DNA from: Acidobacteriota bacterium
GTDB taxonomy: Bacteria > Acidobacteriota > Thermoanaerobaculia > Multivoradales > JAHEKO01
Direction of reading: 5' to 3'
Length of the DNA stretch: 11,685 nt
Assembly: GCA_029861655.1 (NCBI GenBank)
Contig: JAOTZA010000079.1
Location: 1-11,685 of the forward strand
Positions within the stretch are counted from its first letter, which is position 1. The number at the start of each line of letters is the position of its first letter. The notes beneath the pieces were generated by a model. The model saw nothing but the letters and a program-made list of their open reading frames with translations. It did no database searches and had not been told where the DNA came from. Shown piece by piece: positions 1 through 5,558 of this stretch. The translations under genes were made by a program, and so were the position numbers.

Positions 1-922
1 CCATGACCCGAATCTCGGCGAACAGATCTCCGTTGGCACCGTCTCCGGAAGGAAAGCCGCGGCCGCGAAGCCGGATCTTACGACCCGAAGACGAGCCCGG
101 CGGTATGCGCACCGTGACTTCGCCGTCGAGTGTCTGAATGGAAGCCTTACCTCCGAGGGCGGCTTCCCACGGAGTCACCGCCAGCCGGGTGTGGAGATTG
201 GCCCCATCGAGTCGGAAAGACGGGTGCGGCAGAAGCTCGACGGTCAAATAAAGGTCGCCACGGCGTCCGCCGGCTCCTTTGCCTCCCTGGCCCGAGAGAC
301 GAATCTTCTGACCCGGTCGGATCCCTTGGGGTAGGTTGACCCGCAATCTGCGCTTCTTGCCCCTGCCGCTGTCTGTGAGGGTGATCTCCCGCTTGCCGCC
401 ACGGCCCGCTTCCTCGAGAGATATGGCGATTCGCGCTTCCTGGTCGAGGCCCCTTCCGGCGGCCGGGCGGGGGGAGGCCGTTCGAAAGCCCGAAAAGCCG
501 CCTCCCGGTTGGGCGCCGGGCGAGCCGAAGAGAGCCTCGAAGAAAGAGCTGAAGTCGCCCCCACCACCGCCTCCCGTGTTTCCAAGATTGCCGAGATCGA
601 ATTCGACCCGTGTGCCGCGACCCCCAAATCCTCCTCCACCAAACCCGAATTGAGAGAAGATCTCCTCGAAACCCGGTGGTGGCGCGCCGGTTCGCTCCGC
701 TTGTTTCCAAGCCGACCCGAACTGGTCGTAGCGAGCCTTTTTTTCGTCGTCCTTGAGAACTTCGTAGGCTTCGTTGATCTCGCGGAATCGCTCCTCGGCG
801 CCGGCGCTCTTGCTGATATCGGGGTGGTACTTGCGCGCCAGCTTGCGGTAGGCCTTTTGGATCTCCTCCTGGGAGGCCCCTTTGGAGACGCCGAGGGCGG
901 CGTAGTAATCCTTGTAGTCCAA
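1..922 (-). CDS. CbpA/DnaJ-type J-domain co-chaperone (3' end outside window)
   Basis: Hsp40-family protein that would stimulate DnaK ATPase activity and deliver clients in the cytoplasm. About 307 residues are visible and the reading frame is open to the window edge. The J domain occupies residues 3-68, with the HPD catalytic motif at 33-35. A Gly/Phe-rich linker follows (about 90-150, with runs such as FGFGGGGFGG), then the beta-rich DnaJ C-terminal client-binding domain, ending near GDLFAEIRVM. No CxxCxGxG zinc-finger repeats are present, so this is the CbpA-like (type II) architecture rather than canonical DnaJ. By comparison with CbpA only some tens of residues should be missing. The start is TTG (920-922): there is no ATG in the N-terminal part, GAGG lies 8 nt upstream, and the J domain begins at once (DYKDYYAALGV). 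It is transcribed divergently from the ArsA-like pair. The family is sure; the exact subfamily is less so. Confidence 0.93.
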   Translation of the reverse strand, partial: MDYKDYYAALGVSKGASQEEIQKAYRKLARKYHPDISKSAGAEERFREINEAYEVLKDDEKKARYDQFGSAWKQAERTGAPPPGFEEIFSQFGFGGGGFGGRGTRVEFDLGNLGNTGGGGGGDFSSFFEALFGSPGAQPGGGFSGFRTASPRPAAGRGLDQEARIAISLEEAGRGGKREITLTDSGRGKKRRLRVNLPQGIRPGQKIRLSGQGGKGAGGRRGDLYLTVELLPHPSFRLDGANLHTRLAVTPWEAALGGKASIQTLDGEVTVRIPPGSSSGRKIRLRGRGFPSGDGANGDLFAEIRVM

Positions 923-930
923 CGCGATAA

Positions 931-934
931 CCTC
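931..934 (-). promoter_or_regulatory. Ribosome binding site deciding the TTG start of the DnaJ-like gene
   Basis: On the minus strand GAGG lies 8 nt before the TTG at 922-920. The upstream in-frame codons (IKNEVIA) contain no ATG or GTG start, so this site supports the TTG. Confidence 0.6.
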
Positions 935-964
935 GTTCTTGATGGTTGACCGACGCCGAGTCGC

Positions 965-983
965 TCTCGAGACAGGCTCGAGA
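965..983. repeat. Perfect 7-5-7 inverted repeat TCTCGAG-N5-CTCGAGA
   Basis: The arms are at 965-971 and 977-983 around ACAGG, 43 bp upstream of the TTG start of the DnaJ-like gene in the divergent intergenic region. The size suits a dimeric repressor operator. It does not match CIRCE (TTAGCACTC-N9-GAGTGCTAA), so an HrcA site is not supported. CTCGAG is frequent in this GC-rich DNA, so chance is possible. Confidence 0.35.
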
Positions 984-1056
984 CCTACGGCTCCGCGTCT
1001 CGGCAGAGATCTTAGTCCTTGACCCTCACATTCTGTACAACCGCCTGTGGGGCCTG

Positions 1057-1087
1057 TTCATTCCCAAAGCGACTGTGCCGTTATAGT
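1057..1087 (+). promoter_or_regulatory. Weak candidate promoter for the ArsA-like pair
   Basis: TATAGT at 1082-1087 is the best -10-like hexamer in the 213-bp divergent gap. TTCATT at 1057-1062 is a poor -35 at a long 19-bp spacing. The proposed transcript start would be about 40 nt before the ATG at 1136. No other clear promoter is visible in 923-1135. Confidence 0.28.
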
Positions 1088-1135
1088 CTCACGCAGCCGT
1101 CCGAAGTGCCGAGGACTTCTACCGCGGGCTGCTAG

Positions 1136-2059
1136 ATGCCAACCTCCCTGGCCCAACAAGAGCTTGTGGTCGTTACCGGAAAGGGAGGAGTGGGGAAGAG
1201 CTCGATCGCGGCGGCGCTGGGACGAAACCTCGGAGAGATTCAGGCGGTCCGCGCCGGCGCGACTCTGATCCTCGAGATCGACCCGAGGGAGAGTGTCCAT
1301 CGGCAACTCGGGGTACCGCCTTCGGGAGGCGAGATTCGCCGAGTAGGCCCCGGGCTTTACCTGCAGAACCTGCAGCCGCGGCGAGTGATCGACCGCATTG
1401 TAGAGAAACGTGTGCGAGTCCCGGCACTCGTTCGGCGAGTGTTCGCGAGCGCGATCTACGAGCAGTTCGTTACAGGTGCCCCGGGTCTCGAAGCACTTGC
1501 GGTTCTGTGGCACGCGCTCCGCCTGGTCCGAGGCGAGGTCCGCGAAGCGCCGCAGGTGGCGCGGGTGGTGTTGGACGCCCCCGCCACTGGGCACGGCGTG
1601 TCGTTGTTGACCGCGCCGCGGCTCGTCTCGGAGGTCATCGCCGGTGGCCCAGTGGGTGAGATGACTCGCGAAGTGGCGGAGTGGGTTTCGCGCCAGGATC
1701 TCGTGGGTGTCGTGGTGGCGGCGATGGCGGAAGAGATGCCCGTGACCGAGGCTCTGGATCTGCGCCGCCGGCTCTCCGGTGAACTGGATCGTGAGCCCCA
1801 GCTTCTTGTCGTCAATGCCGTGTACCCCAAGGTGCCCGAGCGATTGAACTCGGCGTCTGATGAGCTGACAGGTCTGTGGCGTCGTCGCCGGCGTCTCAAC
1901 GACAGCGAGCTTAGCCGTCTCGGGAAAGAATGGCGCCGGCCCGATGTCGAGTTGCCACTGTTGCCGCTGGGGGCTGGCCCCGAGTTGGTCTCGGCCCTTG
2001 CGCAACCGCTGGCTCGATGGACCTCGGCGTCGACGAGCGCGGGAGCGGACGCGTCGTGA
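1136..2059 (+). CDS. ArsA/Get3-like ATPase, first of pair (signature Lys present)
   Basis: A 307-residue SIMIBI-class P-loop ATPase of the ArsA/Get3 (anion-transporting ATPase) family. The deviant Walker A GKGGVGKS is at residues 15-22, with the signature lysine K16. The switch I-like element IDPRES has D49, and the switch II-like element LDAPATGHG (146-154) corresponds to the DTAPTGH motif of Get3. The C-terminal third is charged and ends in a Ser/Ala tail. It is about the length of a single ArsA half, so it should act as a dimer. No cysteines are visible: the arsenite-binding Cys of ArsA pumps and the zinc CxxC of Get3 are missing, so arsenic export is unlikely. The Shine-Dalgarno before ATG 1136 is weak, but the P-loop strand begins only ten residues in, so a later start is excluded. 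It overlaps the next gene by 4 bp. Its client is unknown; a chaperone or targeting role is inference from the family. Confidence 0.9.
   Translation: MPTSLAQQELVVVTGKGGVGKSSIAAALGRNLGEIQAVRAGATLILEIDPRESVHRQLGVPPSGGEIRRVGPGLYLQNLQPRRVIDRIVEKRVRVPALVRRVFASAIYEQFVTGAPGLEALAVLWHALRLVRGEVREAPQVARVVLDAPATGHGVSLLTAPRLVSEVIAGGPVGEMTREVAEWVSRQDLVGVVVAAMAEEMPVTEALDLRRRLSGELDREPQLLVVNAVYPKVPERLNSASDELTGLWRRRRRLNDSELSRLGKEWRRPDVELPLLPLGAGPELVSALAQPLARWTSASTSAGADAS
2041..2045 (+). promoter_or_regulatory. Ribosome binding site supporting the GTG start at 2056
   Basis: GGGAG ends 10 nt before GTG 2056, inside the 3' end of the upstream gene. The alternative in-frame ATG at 2017 has no purine-rich sequence before it. 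Confidence 0.5.
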
Positions 2060-3141
2060 GCGTCGTGGCGGAGCTGCCGCGCCTGGTAGTCGTCGTTGGC
2101 TCAGGTGGAGTCGGCAAGACCACCCTCGCGGGAGCTCTGGGGCTCCGTTCGGCGGCGGCTGGGGCCGATACGCTCGTGATGACGTTCGATCCTTCGTTGA
2201 GGCTGCGTGAGGCCCTTGGGGTAGGCGAAGAAGCGCGCGACACCGAGATCGAGATTGATGCGGGCAAACCGGGGCGGGTTGCCGTCAGCCTGCTCGATGC
2301 CCGACTCACCTTCGATCGGCTGATCGAGAGGTACTCGAGCGGCGCCGGTGTCCGCGACCGGATTCTGGAGAACCGGTACTACCATCACCTCGCAGGTGGT
2401 CTTGCCGGCATCCTCGAGTACATGGCGGTCGAGCGGCTCTTCGAGGTGGCCGCGGAAAGTCGATATGACAGGGTGGTGCTCGACACGCCGCCGACCCGGC
2501 AGGCAATCGATTTCCTCGAGGCCCCGGCGCGGATCGTGGAGTTCCTGGACAGCGGAGCGGTAGGCTTTGCGACCCGGGCCTGGTTTGATTCGCGAGGGCG
2601 TTTCCGCCCGACGTCGTATCTGGGAGGATTGGGGCGTCGATTGGATGGCTACTTGGATGAGGTCGTCGGCCTCGACCTACTGCGCGACATGGTCGAGTTC
2701 TTCCAGGCCTTCGAGCCGCTCTTCGAGGGGTTCAGAGCTCGCGCCAGTGAAGTGCGTAGGCTACTCACATCACCGGAGACCCGGTTTCTTCTGGTGAGCG
2801 GCGCAGGAGAGGACCGAGTGCCGGATACGCTCTTCTTTGCCCGCCGTCTCGAGGAGGCCGGTCACCATTTGGGACCGATTGTGGTCAACCGGCTGCATCC
2901 GAGCGCGGACTCCGCCGGTCGGGGTCGCGCTAAGCAATCGGTGGATCCGGGGCGAACCGATGGCCGCCGCCTGCTGATCCAGTTGGCGCGGCGGGAGGCT
3001 GCCGCGCTCGAGCACCTCGAGAGCCTGCTGTCCGAGGATCAGGTGCTTGCTGCGTTGCCCCTGCTCCCGGAGGCTCCGACCGGTCTCGAGGGCCTGGACG
3101 AGCTCGGGAGGCTGCTCGAAGAGCGGCTGGGAGTGGCCTAA
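2056..3141 (+). CDS. ArsA/Get3-like ATPase, second of pair (signature Lys replaced by Ser)
   Basis: A 361-residue paralogue of the upstream gene. Its P-loop GSGGVGKT (15-22) keeps the Walker lysine K21, but the signature lysine position holds Ser16. The switch I-like element is TFDPSLRL (D45). The switch II-like element is LDTPPTRQA (142-150), where the usual Gly-His after Thr has become Arg-Gln. A longer insertion than in the first gene, rich in aromatic and acidic residues, covers roughly 160-240, and the C-terminal region is helical and Leu/Glu-rich. No cysteines are seen. The GTG start overlaps the TGA of the first gene (GTGA), implying translational coupling and matched amounts. An ATG at 2017 would add 13 residues but lacks a Shine-Dalgarno. 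A heterodimer with the first protein, with one subunit catalytically altered, is a reasonable inference. Adjacent Get3-like pairs are also known in mycobacteria (Rv3679-Rv3680). Confidence 0.9.
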   Translation: MSVVAELPRLVVVVGSGGVGKTTLAGALGLRSAAAGADTLVMTFDPSLRLREALGVGEEARDTEIEIDAGKPGRVAVSLLDARLTFDRLIERYSSGAGVRDRILENRYYHHLAGGLAGILEYMAVERLFEVAAESRYDRVVLDTPPTRQAIDFLEAPARIVEFLDSGAVGFATRAWFDSRGRFRPTSYLGGLGRRLDGYLDEVVGLDLLRDMVEFFQAFEPLFEGFRARASEVRRLLTSPETRFLLVSGAGEDRVPDTLFFARRLEEAGHHLGPIVVNRLHPSADSAGRGRAKQSVDPGRTDGRRLLIQLARREAAALEHLESLLSEDQVLAALPLLPEAPTGLEGLDELGRLLEERLGVA

Positions 3142-3156
3142 GAGAAGCCTTTTTAT

Positions 3157-3247
3157 GCCTTTTTGCCGCAGTGCGGTAGAGGGGTTGACGTTTATGCCGC
3201 AGTGCGGTATAAATGGGCTACTGACTGCCGCGGGGCGGCAAAAAGCC
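3157..3247. promoter_or_regulatory. Dyad-symmetric three-site operator array upstream of phaR
   Basis: Three 15-bp palindromic sites are at 3164-3178 and 3195-3209 (both TGCCGCAGTGCGGTA) and 3226-3240 (TGCCGCGGGGCGGCA). Each step is exactly 31 bp. Their centres are 3171, 3202 and 3233. The outer flanks GCCTTTTTGCCGC (3157-3169) and GCGGCAAAAAGCC (3235-3247) are 12/13 inverted copies, exactly symmetric about 3202. The CCGC-N3-GCGG core resembles the CTGC-N3-GCAG sites reported for PhaR of Paracoccus and Rhodobacter, and the adjacent gene is phaR-like, so autoregulation is the likely reading. Sites fall upstream of -35, between -35 and -10, and just after the transcript start. Confidence 0.8.
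3185..3213 (+). promoter_or_regulatory. Sigma70-type promoter of phaR
   Basis: The -35 TTGACG (3185-3190) and the -10 TATAAA (3208-3213) are separated by a 17-bp spacer, near consensus and conspicuous in this GC-rich context. The transcript should start near 3220, about 50 nt before the ATG. The spacer contains most of the middle operator site, whose last two bases are the first two of the -10, so a bound repressor would block RNA polymerase directly. Confidence 0.82.
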
Positions 3248-3256
3248 GGTGACACC

Positions 3257-3263
3257 GGAGGGA
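3257..3263 (+). promoter_or_regulatory. Ribosome binding site of phaR
   Basis: GGAGGGA: its GGAGG core (3257-3261) lies 8 nt before ATG 3270. This decides against the in-frame GTG at 3249, whose first codons would themselves encode the Shine-Dalgarno. Confidence 0.8.
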
Positions 3264-3269
3264 AAGACC

Positions 3270-3794
3270 ATGGTTCGACTGATCAAACGCTACGAAAGTC
3301 GCAAGCTCTACGACACGGAAGAAAGCCGTTATGTCTCGCTCGAGGAGATCGCCGAATTCGTTCGTCGCGGCCAGGAGGTGCGCGTCTTGGACAACGCGTC
3401 CGAAGACGACGTGACCGCCCAGACGCTGACACAGATCATGTTGGAGGAAGGCCGCAATGGCCGTTCACCGGTTCCTACCGAGCTGCTACATGATCTCGTG
3501 AGAATGGGCAAAAAGTCCCTGAGCACCGGTGTCGAGCAGGTTCAGCAAGGTGTGGATCGTCTTCTGGAAGCCTCGTTCGATCGCGTGGCCCCGATCCGCC
3601 AGGCCCGCGATGAGATGGACCGTCTGCGAACACGGCTCGAGGATCTGGAGGGCTCGCTGGTAAGGCTCGAGGCGGGGAGCAGCCCGGTCGCCAAGAAGAG
3701 TGCTCCAAAGAAGCGGGCGACCAGAAAACGAGCAGCCACAAAGAAATCACGCAAGCGCAAGAAGACTACGTCGCAAGGCGCAACTGGCAAATAG
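3270..3794 (+). CDS. phaR: PhaR-type polyhydroxyalkanoate synthesis regulator with basic tail
   Basis: A 174-residue regulator. Residues 2-60 form the PHB_acc_N DNA-binding/PHA-sensing domain, recognisable from RLIKRYESRKLYDTEESRYV and from VRVLDNASEDDVTAQTLTQIM. The middle (about 80-135) is helical, with heptad-like ARDEMDRLRTRLEDLEGSL that may form a coiled coil. The tail (141-174) is rich in Lys, Arg, Ala and Thr, like histone H1 or the DNA-binding tail of PhaF phasins. Known PhaR proteins bind both operator DNA and PHA, repressing phasin and their own gene until polymer appears. Here the gene sits directly behind the three-site operator, with the phasin next. The ATG at 3270 is chosen over GTG 3249 because of the strong GGAGG. 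The domain call is firm. The role of the tail (nucleoid or granule attachment) is inference. Confidence 0.92.
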   Translation: MVRLIKRYESRKLYDTEESRYVSLEEIAEFVRRGQEVRVLDNASEDDVTAQTLTQIMLEEGRNGRSPVPTELLHDLVRMGKKSLSTGVEQVQQGVDRLLEASFDRVAPIRQARDEMDRLRTRLEDLEGSLVRLEAGSSPVAKKSAPKKRATRKRAATKKSRKRKKTTSQGATGK

Positions 3795-3802
3795 AGTTTA
3801 AT

Positions 3803-3821
3803 CGCCGCCATCCCGGCGGCG
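3803..3821 (+). repeat. GC-rich hairpin between phaR and the phasin gene
   Basis: A 7-bp perfect stem, CGCCGCC/GGCGGCG, with a 5-nt loop (3810-3814). No T-run follows, so it is not a standard terminator. It may stabilise or process the mRNA, or attenuate. A TTTAAT -10-like hexamer (3797-3802) just before it has no good -35. The arms also contain CCGC and GCGG spaced by 7 bp, an off-register form of the upstream operator half-sites. Confidence 0.5.
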
Positions 3822-3840
3822 CCAAAGGGAGACAAAAGAA

Positions 3841-4254
3841 ATGGCAAAGAAGAAGACAAGTCAAAACGAACTGGCGGAATCCGCCAACAAGATCTGGCTC
3901 GCCGGTCTCGGCGCGTTTGCAGTCGCCGAGGAGGAAGGGTCCAAGGTGTTCAAGACCCTGGTCAAGAAGGGCGAGGGTTTCGAGCGTCGCAGCAAGAAGC
4001 AGCTCGAGAAGGTCCAGGGCGATGTCGAAGGGCAAGTGGAGACCGCTCGCGAGAAGGCCGAAGGTGCCTGGAACAAGCTGGGCAAGTCATTTGACGAGAA
4101 GGTCTCTGACGCGCTCGGACGCCTTGGTGTCCCCAGCCGGATGGAGATCCAGAAGCTGACCAAGAGGGTCGAACAGCTCACCCGCAAGGTGGATGGTCTG
4201 AAGACTCGGAAGACCACGCCGGTTCGCAAGACTCGTACGCGCAAGACCGCCTGA
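3841..4254 (+). CDS. Phasin family protein (PHA granule-associated)
   Basis: A 137-residue phasin of the PhaI/PhaF type. Residues 12-45 carry the family hallmark (SANKIWLAGLGAFAVAEEEG followed by SKVFKTLVKKGEGFE), an amphipathic helix expected to lie on the hydrophobic granule surface. Residues 50-90 are a charged helix and 95-120 a predicted coiled coil (PSRMEIQKLTKRVEQLTRKV) used by phasins to oligomerise. The last about 17 residues are basic and Thr-rich (TRKTTPVRKTRTRKTA), a short version of the DNA-binding tail of PhaF. GGGAG (3827-3831) lies 9 nt before the ATG. It starts 46 bp after phaR and 17 bp before the patatin gene, and is probably transcribed from the phaR promoter. It would coat granules, limit their coalescence and perhaps tether them to the nucleoid. 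Confidence 0.92.
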   Translation: MAKKKTSQNELAESANKIWLAGLGAFAVAEEEGSKVFKTLVKKGEGFERRSKKQLEKVQGDVEGQVETAREKAEGAWNKLGKSFDEKVSDALGRLGVPSRMEIQKLTKRVEQLTRKVDGLKTRKTTPVRKTRTRKTA

Positions 4255-4271
4255 CCGGGTCGGGTTCCAAC

Positions 4272-5504
4272 TTGGAGCGAAGAGCCAGAGCCGGTGCGAG
4301 CCGGACCGGACGGGTGGGGATTGCTCTTGCCGGTGGGGGTCCTGAGGGTGCGGTCTATGAGATTGGTGCCCTCAGGGCTCTCGACGAGGCTCTCGAGGGC
4401 GCCGATCTCAACAATCTCGACGTCTATGTAGGGGTCAGCGCCGGCGCTTTTCTTGCCGCCAATCTGGCCAACGACCTCACCCCGGCGCAAATGTGCCGGG
4501 CGATCGTCAAGCACGATCCCGGGGAGCATCCGTTTCACTCGAGCACCTTTCTCCAGCCGGCCACCGGAGCCTTTCTGCGCGGCGGTTGGAAGGTGCCAAA
4601 GCTCCTCTGGGAAGGCCTATCCGAGTACCTCGGCAATCCCAGTGACTCGACGCTACTCGACTCTCTGACACGGATCAGCCGGGCGTTGCCGGTCGGCGTG
4701 TTCCGCAACGAGCCGATCCGCGCCTTCCTGGAGAAGATCTACACCCTCCCGGGACGTACCGACGACTTCCGAGAACTGAACAAGAAGCTCTTTATCGTCG
4801 CCGTGGATCTCGACTCGGGAGAGGCAGTCCGGTTTGGCGACGAAGGATTTGATCACGTGCCGATTTCGACGGCGGCCCAGGCGTCGATGGCACTCCCGGG
4901 TCTCTACCCACCGGTTGATTTCGAAGGCCGTACCTATGTCGACGGAGTTCTTAGAAAGACCCTCCATGCGTCGGTTGCTTTGGAACAAGGCGTCGACCTG
5001 CTGCTGTGCCTGAATCCGATCGTTCCGGTGGATACCGGAGGCGCGGTCGAGCAAGGCGTTATGCGCCGCGGTAGGCTGGTCGATCGGGGATGGCCGACCG
5101 TGATCTCGCAGACCCTGCGGACCCTGATCCGTTCGCGGTTGCGCGCCGGACTCAACAGCTACGAGGGGCGCTACAACGCCGATATCGTGCTGCTTGAGCC
5201 GCGCCGGGACGATTACCGGATGTTTTTCACCAACATCTTTAGCTTCTCCTCGCGGCAGGCGGTTTGCGAGCACGCCTATCAGGAGACACGCCGTGAGTTG
5301 CTTGATCGCTTCGACGAGTTGGAGCCCGTTCTCGCCCGGCATGGGGTCACCCTACGGCGAGACCTGCTGGAGCAGCCGCGAGATCTGTGGAACGGCGTGC
5401 GCCTCCCGCGCAGGCGTCGCGCCGGCCATGCCGGCGCCACTCTCGACGATCTGGATCGAGCGCTCGACCGCCTCGTCGAGGCCCTCGACCTGGCTGCAAC
5501 CTAG
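4272..5504 (+). CDS. Patatin-like phospholipase/acyl hydrolase
   Basis: A 410-residue serine hydrolase of the patatin family. The oxyanion-hole motif is AGGGPEGA (20-27), the nucleophile elbow is GVSAG (54-58, Ser56), and the catalytic Asp is D224 in YVDGV, completing the Ser-Asp dyad. A middle lid-like region (about 80-170) is rich in aromatics (TFLQPATGAFLRGGWKVPKL). The C-terminus (375-410) is Arg-rich then helical. There is no signal peptide and no clear membrane span. The TTG start at 4272 is chosen as the first usable in-frame start 17 bp after the phasin stop; its Shine-Dalgarno is poor, and GTG 4314 is an alternative that would begin just before the oxyanion strand. The phasin neighbour suggests action on the granule surface: phospholipid, neutral lipid or PHA itself. 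The substrate is inference; patatin identity is firm. Confidence 0.88.
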   Translation: MERRARAGASRTGRVGIALAGGGPEGAVYEIGALRALDEALEGADLNNLDVYVGVSAGAFLAANLANDLTPAQMCRAIVKHDPGEHPFHSSTFLQPATGAFLRGGWKVPKLLWEGLSEYLGNPSDSTLLDSLTRISRALPVGVFRNEPIRAFLEKIYTLPGRTDDFRELNKKLFIVAVDLDSGEAVRFGDEGFDHVPISTAAQASMALPGLYPPVDFEGRTYVDGVLRKTLHASVALEQGVDLLLCLNPIVPVDTGGAVEQGVMRRGRLVDRGWPTVISQTLRTLIRSRLRAGLNSYEGRYNADIVLLEPRRDDYRMFFTNIFSFSSRQAVCEHAYQETRRELLDRFDELEPVLARHGVTLRRDLLEQPRDLWNGVRLPRRRRAGHAGATLDDLDRALDRLVEALDLAAT

Positions 5505-5542
5505 GGATCGATCGCAGCAAGGGGCCGTTGTCTTGCGTAGGC

Positions 5543-5548
5543 TAGACT
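5543..5548 (+). promoter_or_regulatory. Candidate -10 box placed for a leaderless start
   Basis: TAGACT ends 10 nt before ATG 5559. No Shine-Dalgarno is present, so a transcript start at 5555-5559 would give a near-leaderless mRNA. The -35 region is not recognisable. Confidence 0.28.
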
Positions 5549-5558
5549 ACCGGCAATT

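Noticed and set aside
1058..2005. Long open frame on the minus strand opposite the first ArsA-like gene
   Set aside because: Its translation is low in recognisable structure and rich in Arg/His/Gln, typical of the antisense of GC-rich genes. The plus strand carries a clear P-loop ATPase with a matching GTGA overlap.
2017..2055. ATG 2017 as start of the second ArsA-like gene
   Set aside because: No Shine-Dalgarno. GTG 2056 has GGGAG upstream and the 4-bp GTGA overlap, and the P-loop strand follows at the usual distance.
1136..3141. Arsenite efflux ATPase (arsA) operon
   Set aside because: No metal-binding cysteines in either protein and no arsB, arsR or arsD nearby; only the ATPase fold is shared.
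3142..3164. T-rich stretch after the second ArsA-like gene as an intrinsic terminator
   Set aside because: The two GCCTTTTT units are not preceded by a convincing stem; only 3-4 bp pairings form. The T-tracts fit better as bent DNA flanking the phaR operator.
3164..3240. Three regularly spaced repeats as a short CRISPR-like array
   Set aside because: Units are only 15 bp, palindromic, with 16-bp gaps, and are superimposed on a sigma70 promoter. Operators explain them better.
3249..3269. GTG 3249 as start of phaR
   Set aside because: Its first codons include the GGAGGGA ribosome binding site for ATG 3270, and family members begin at the RLIKRYE strand.
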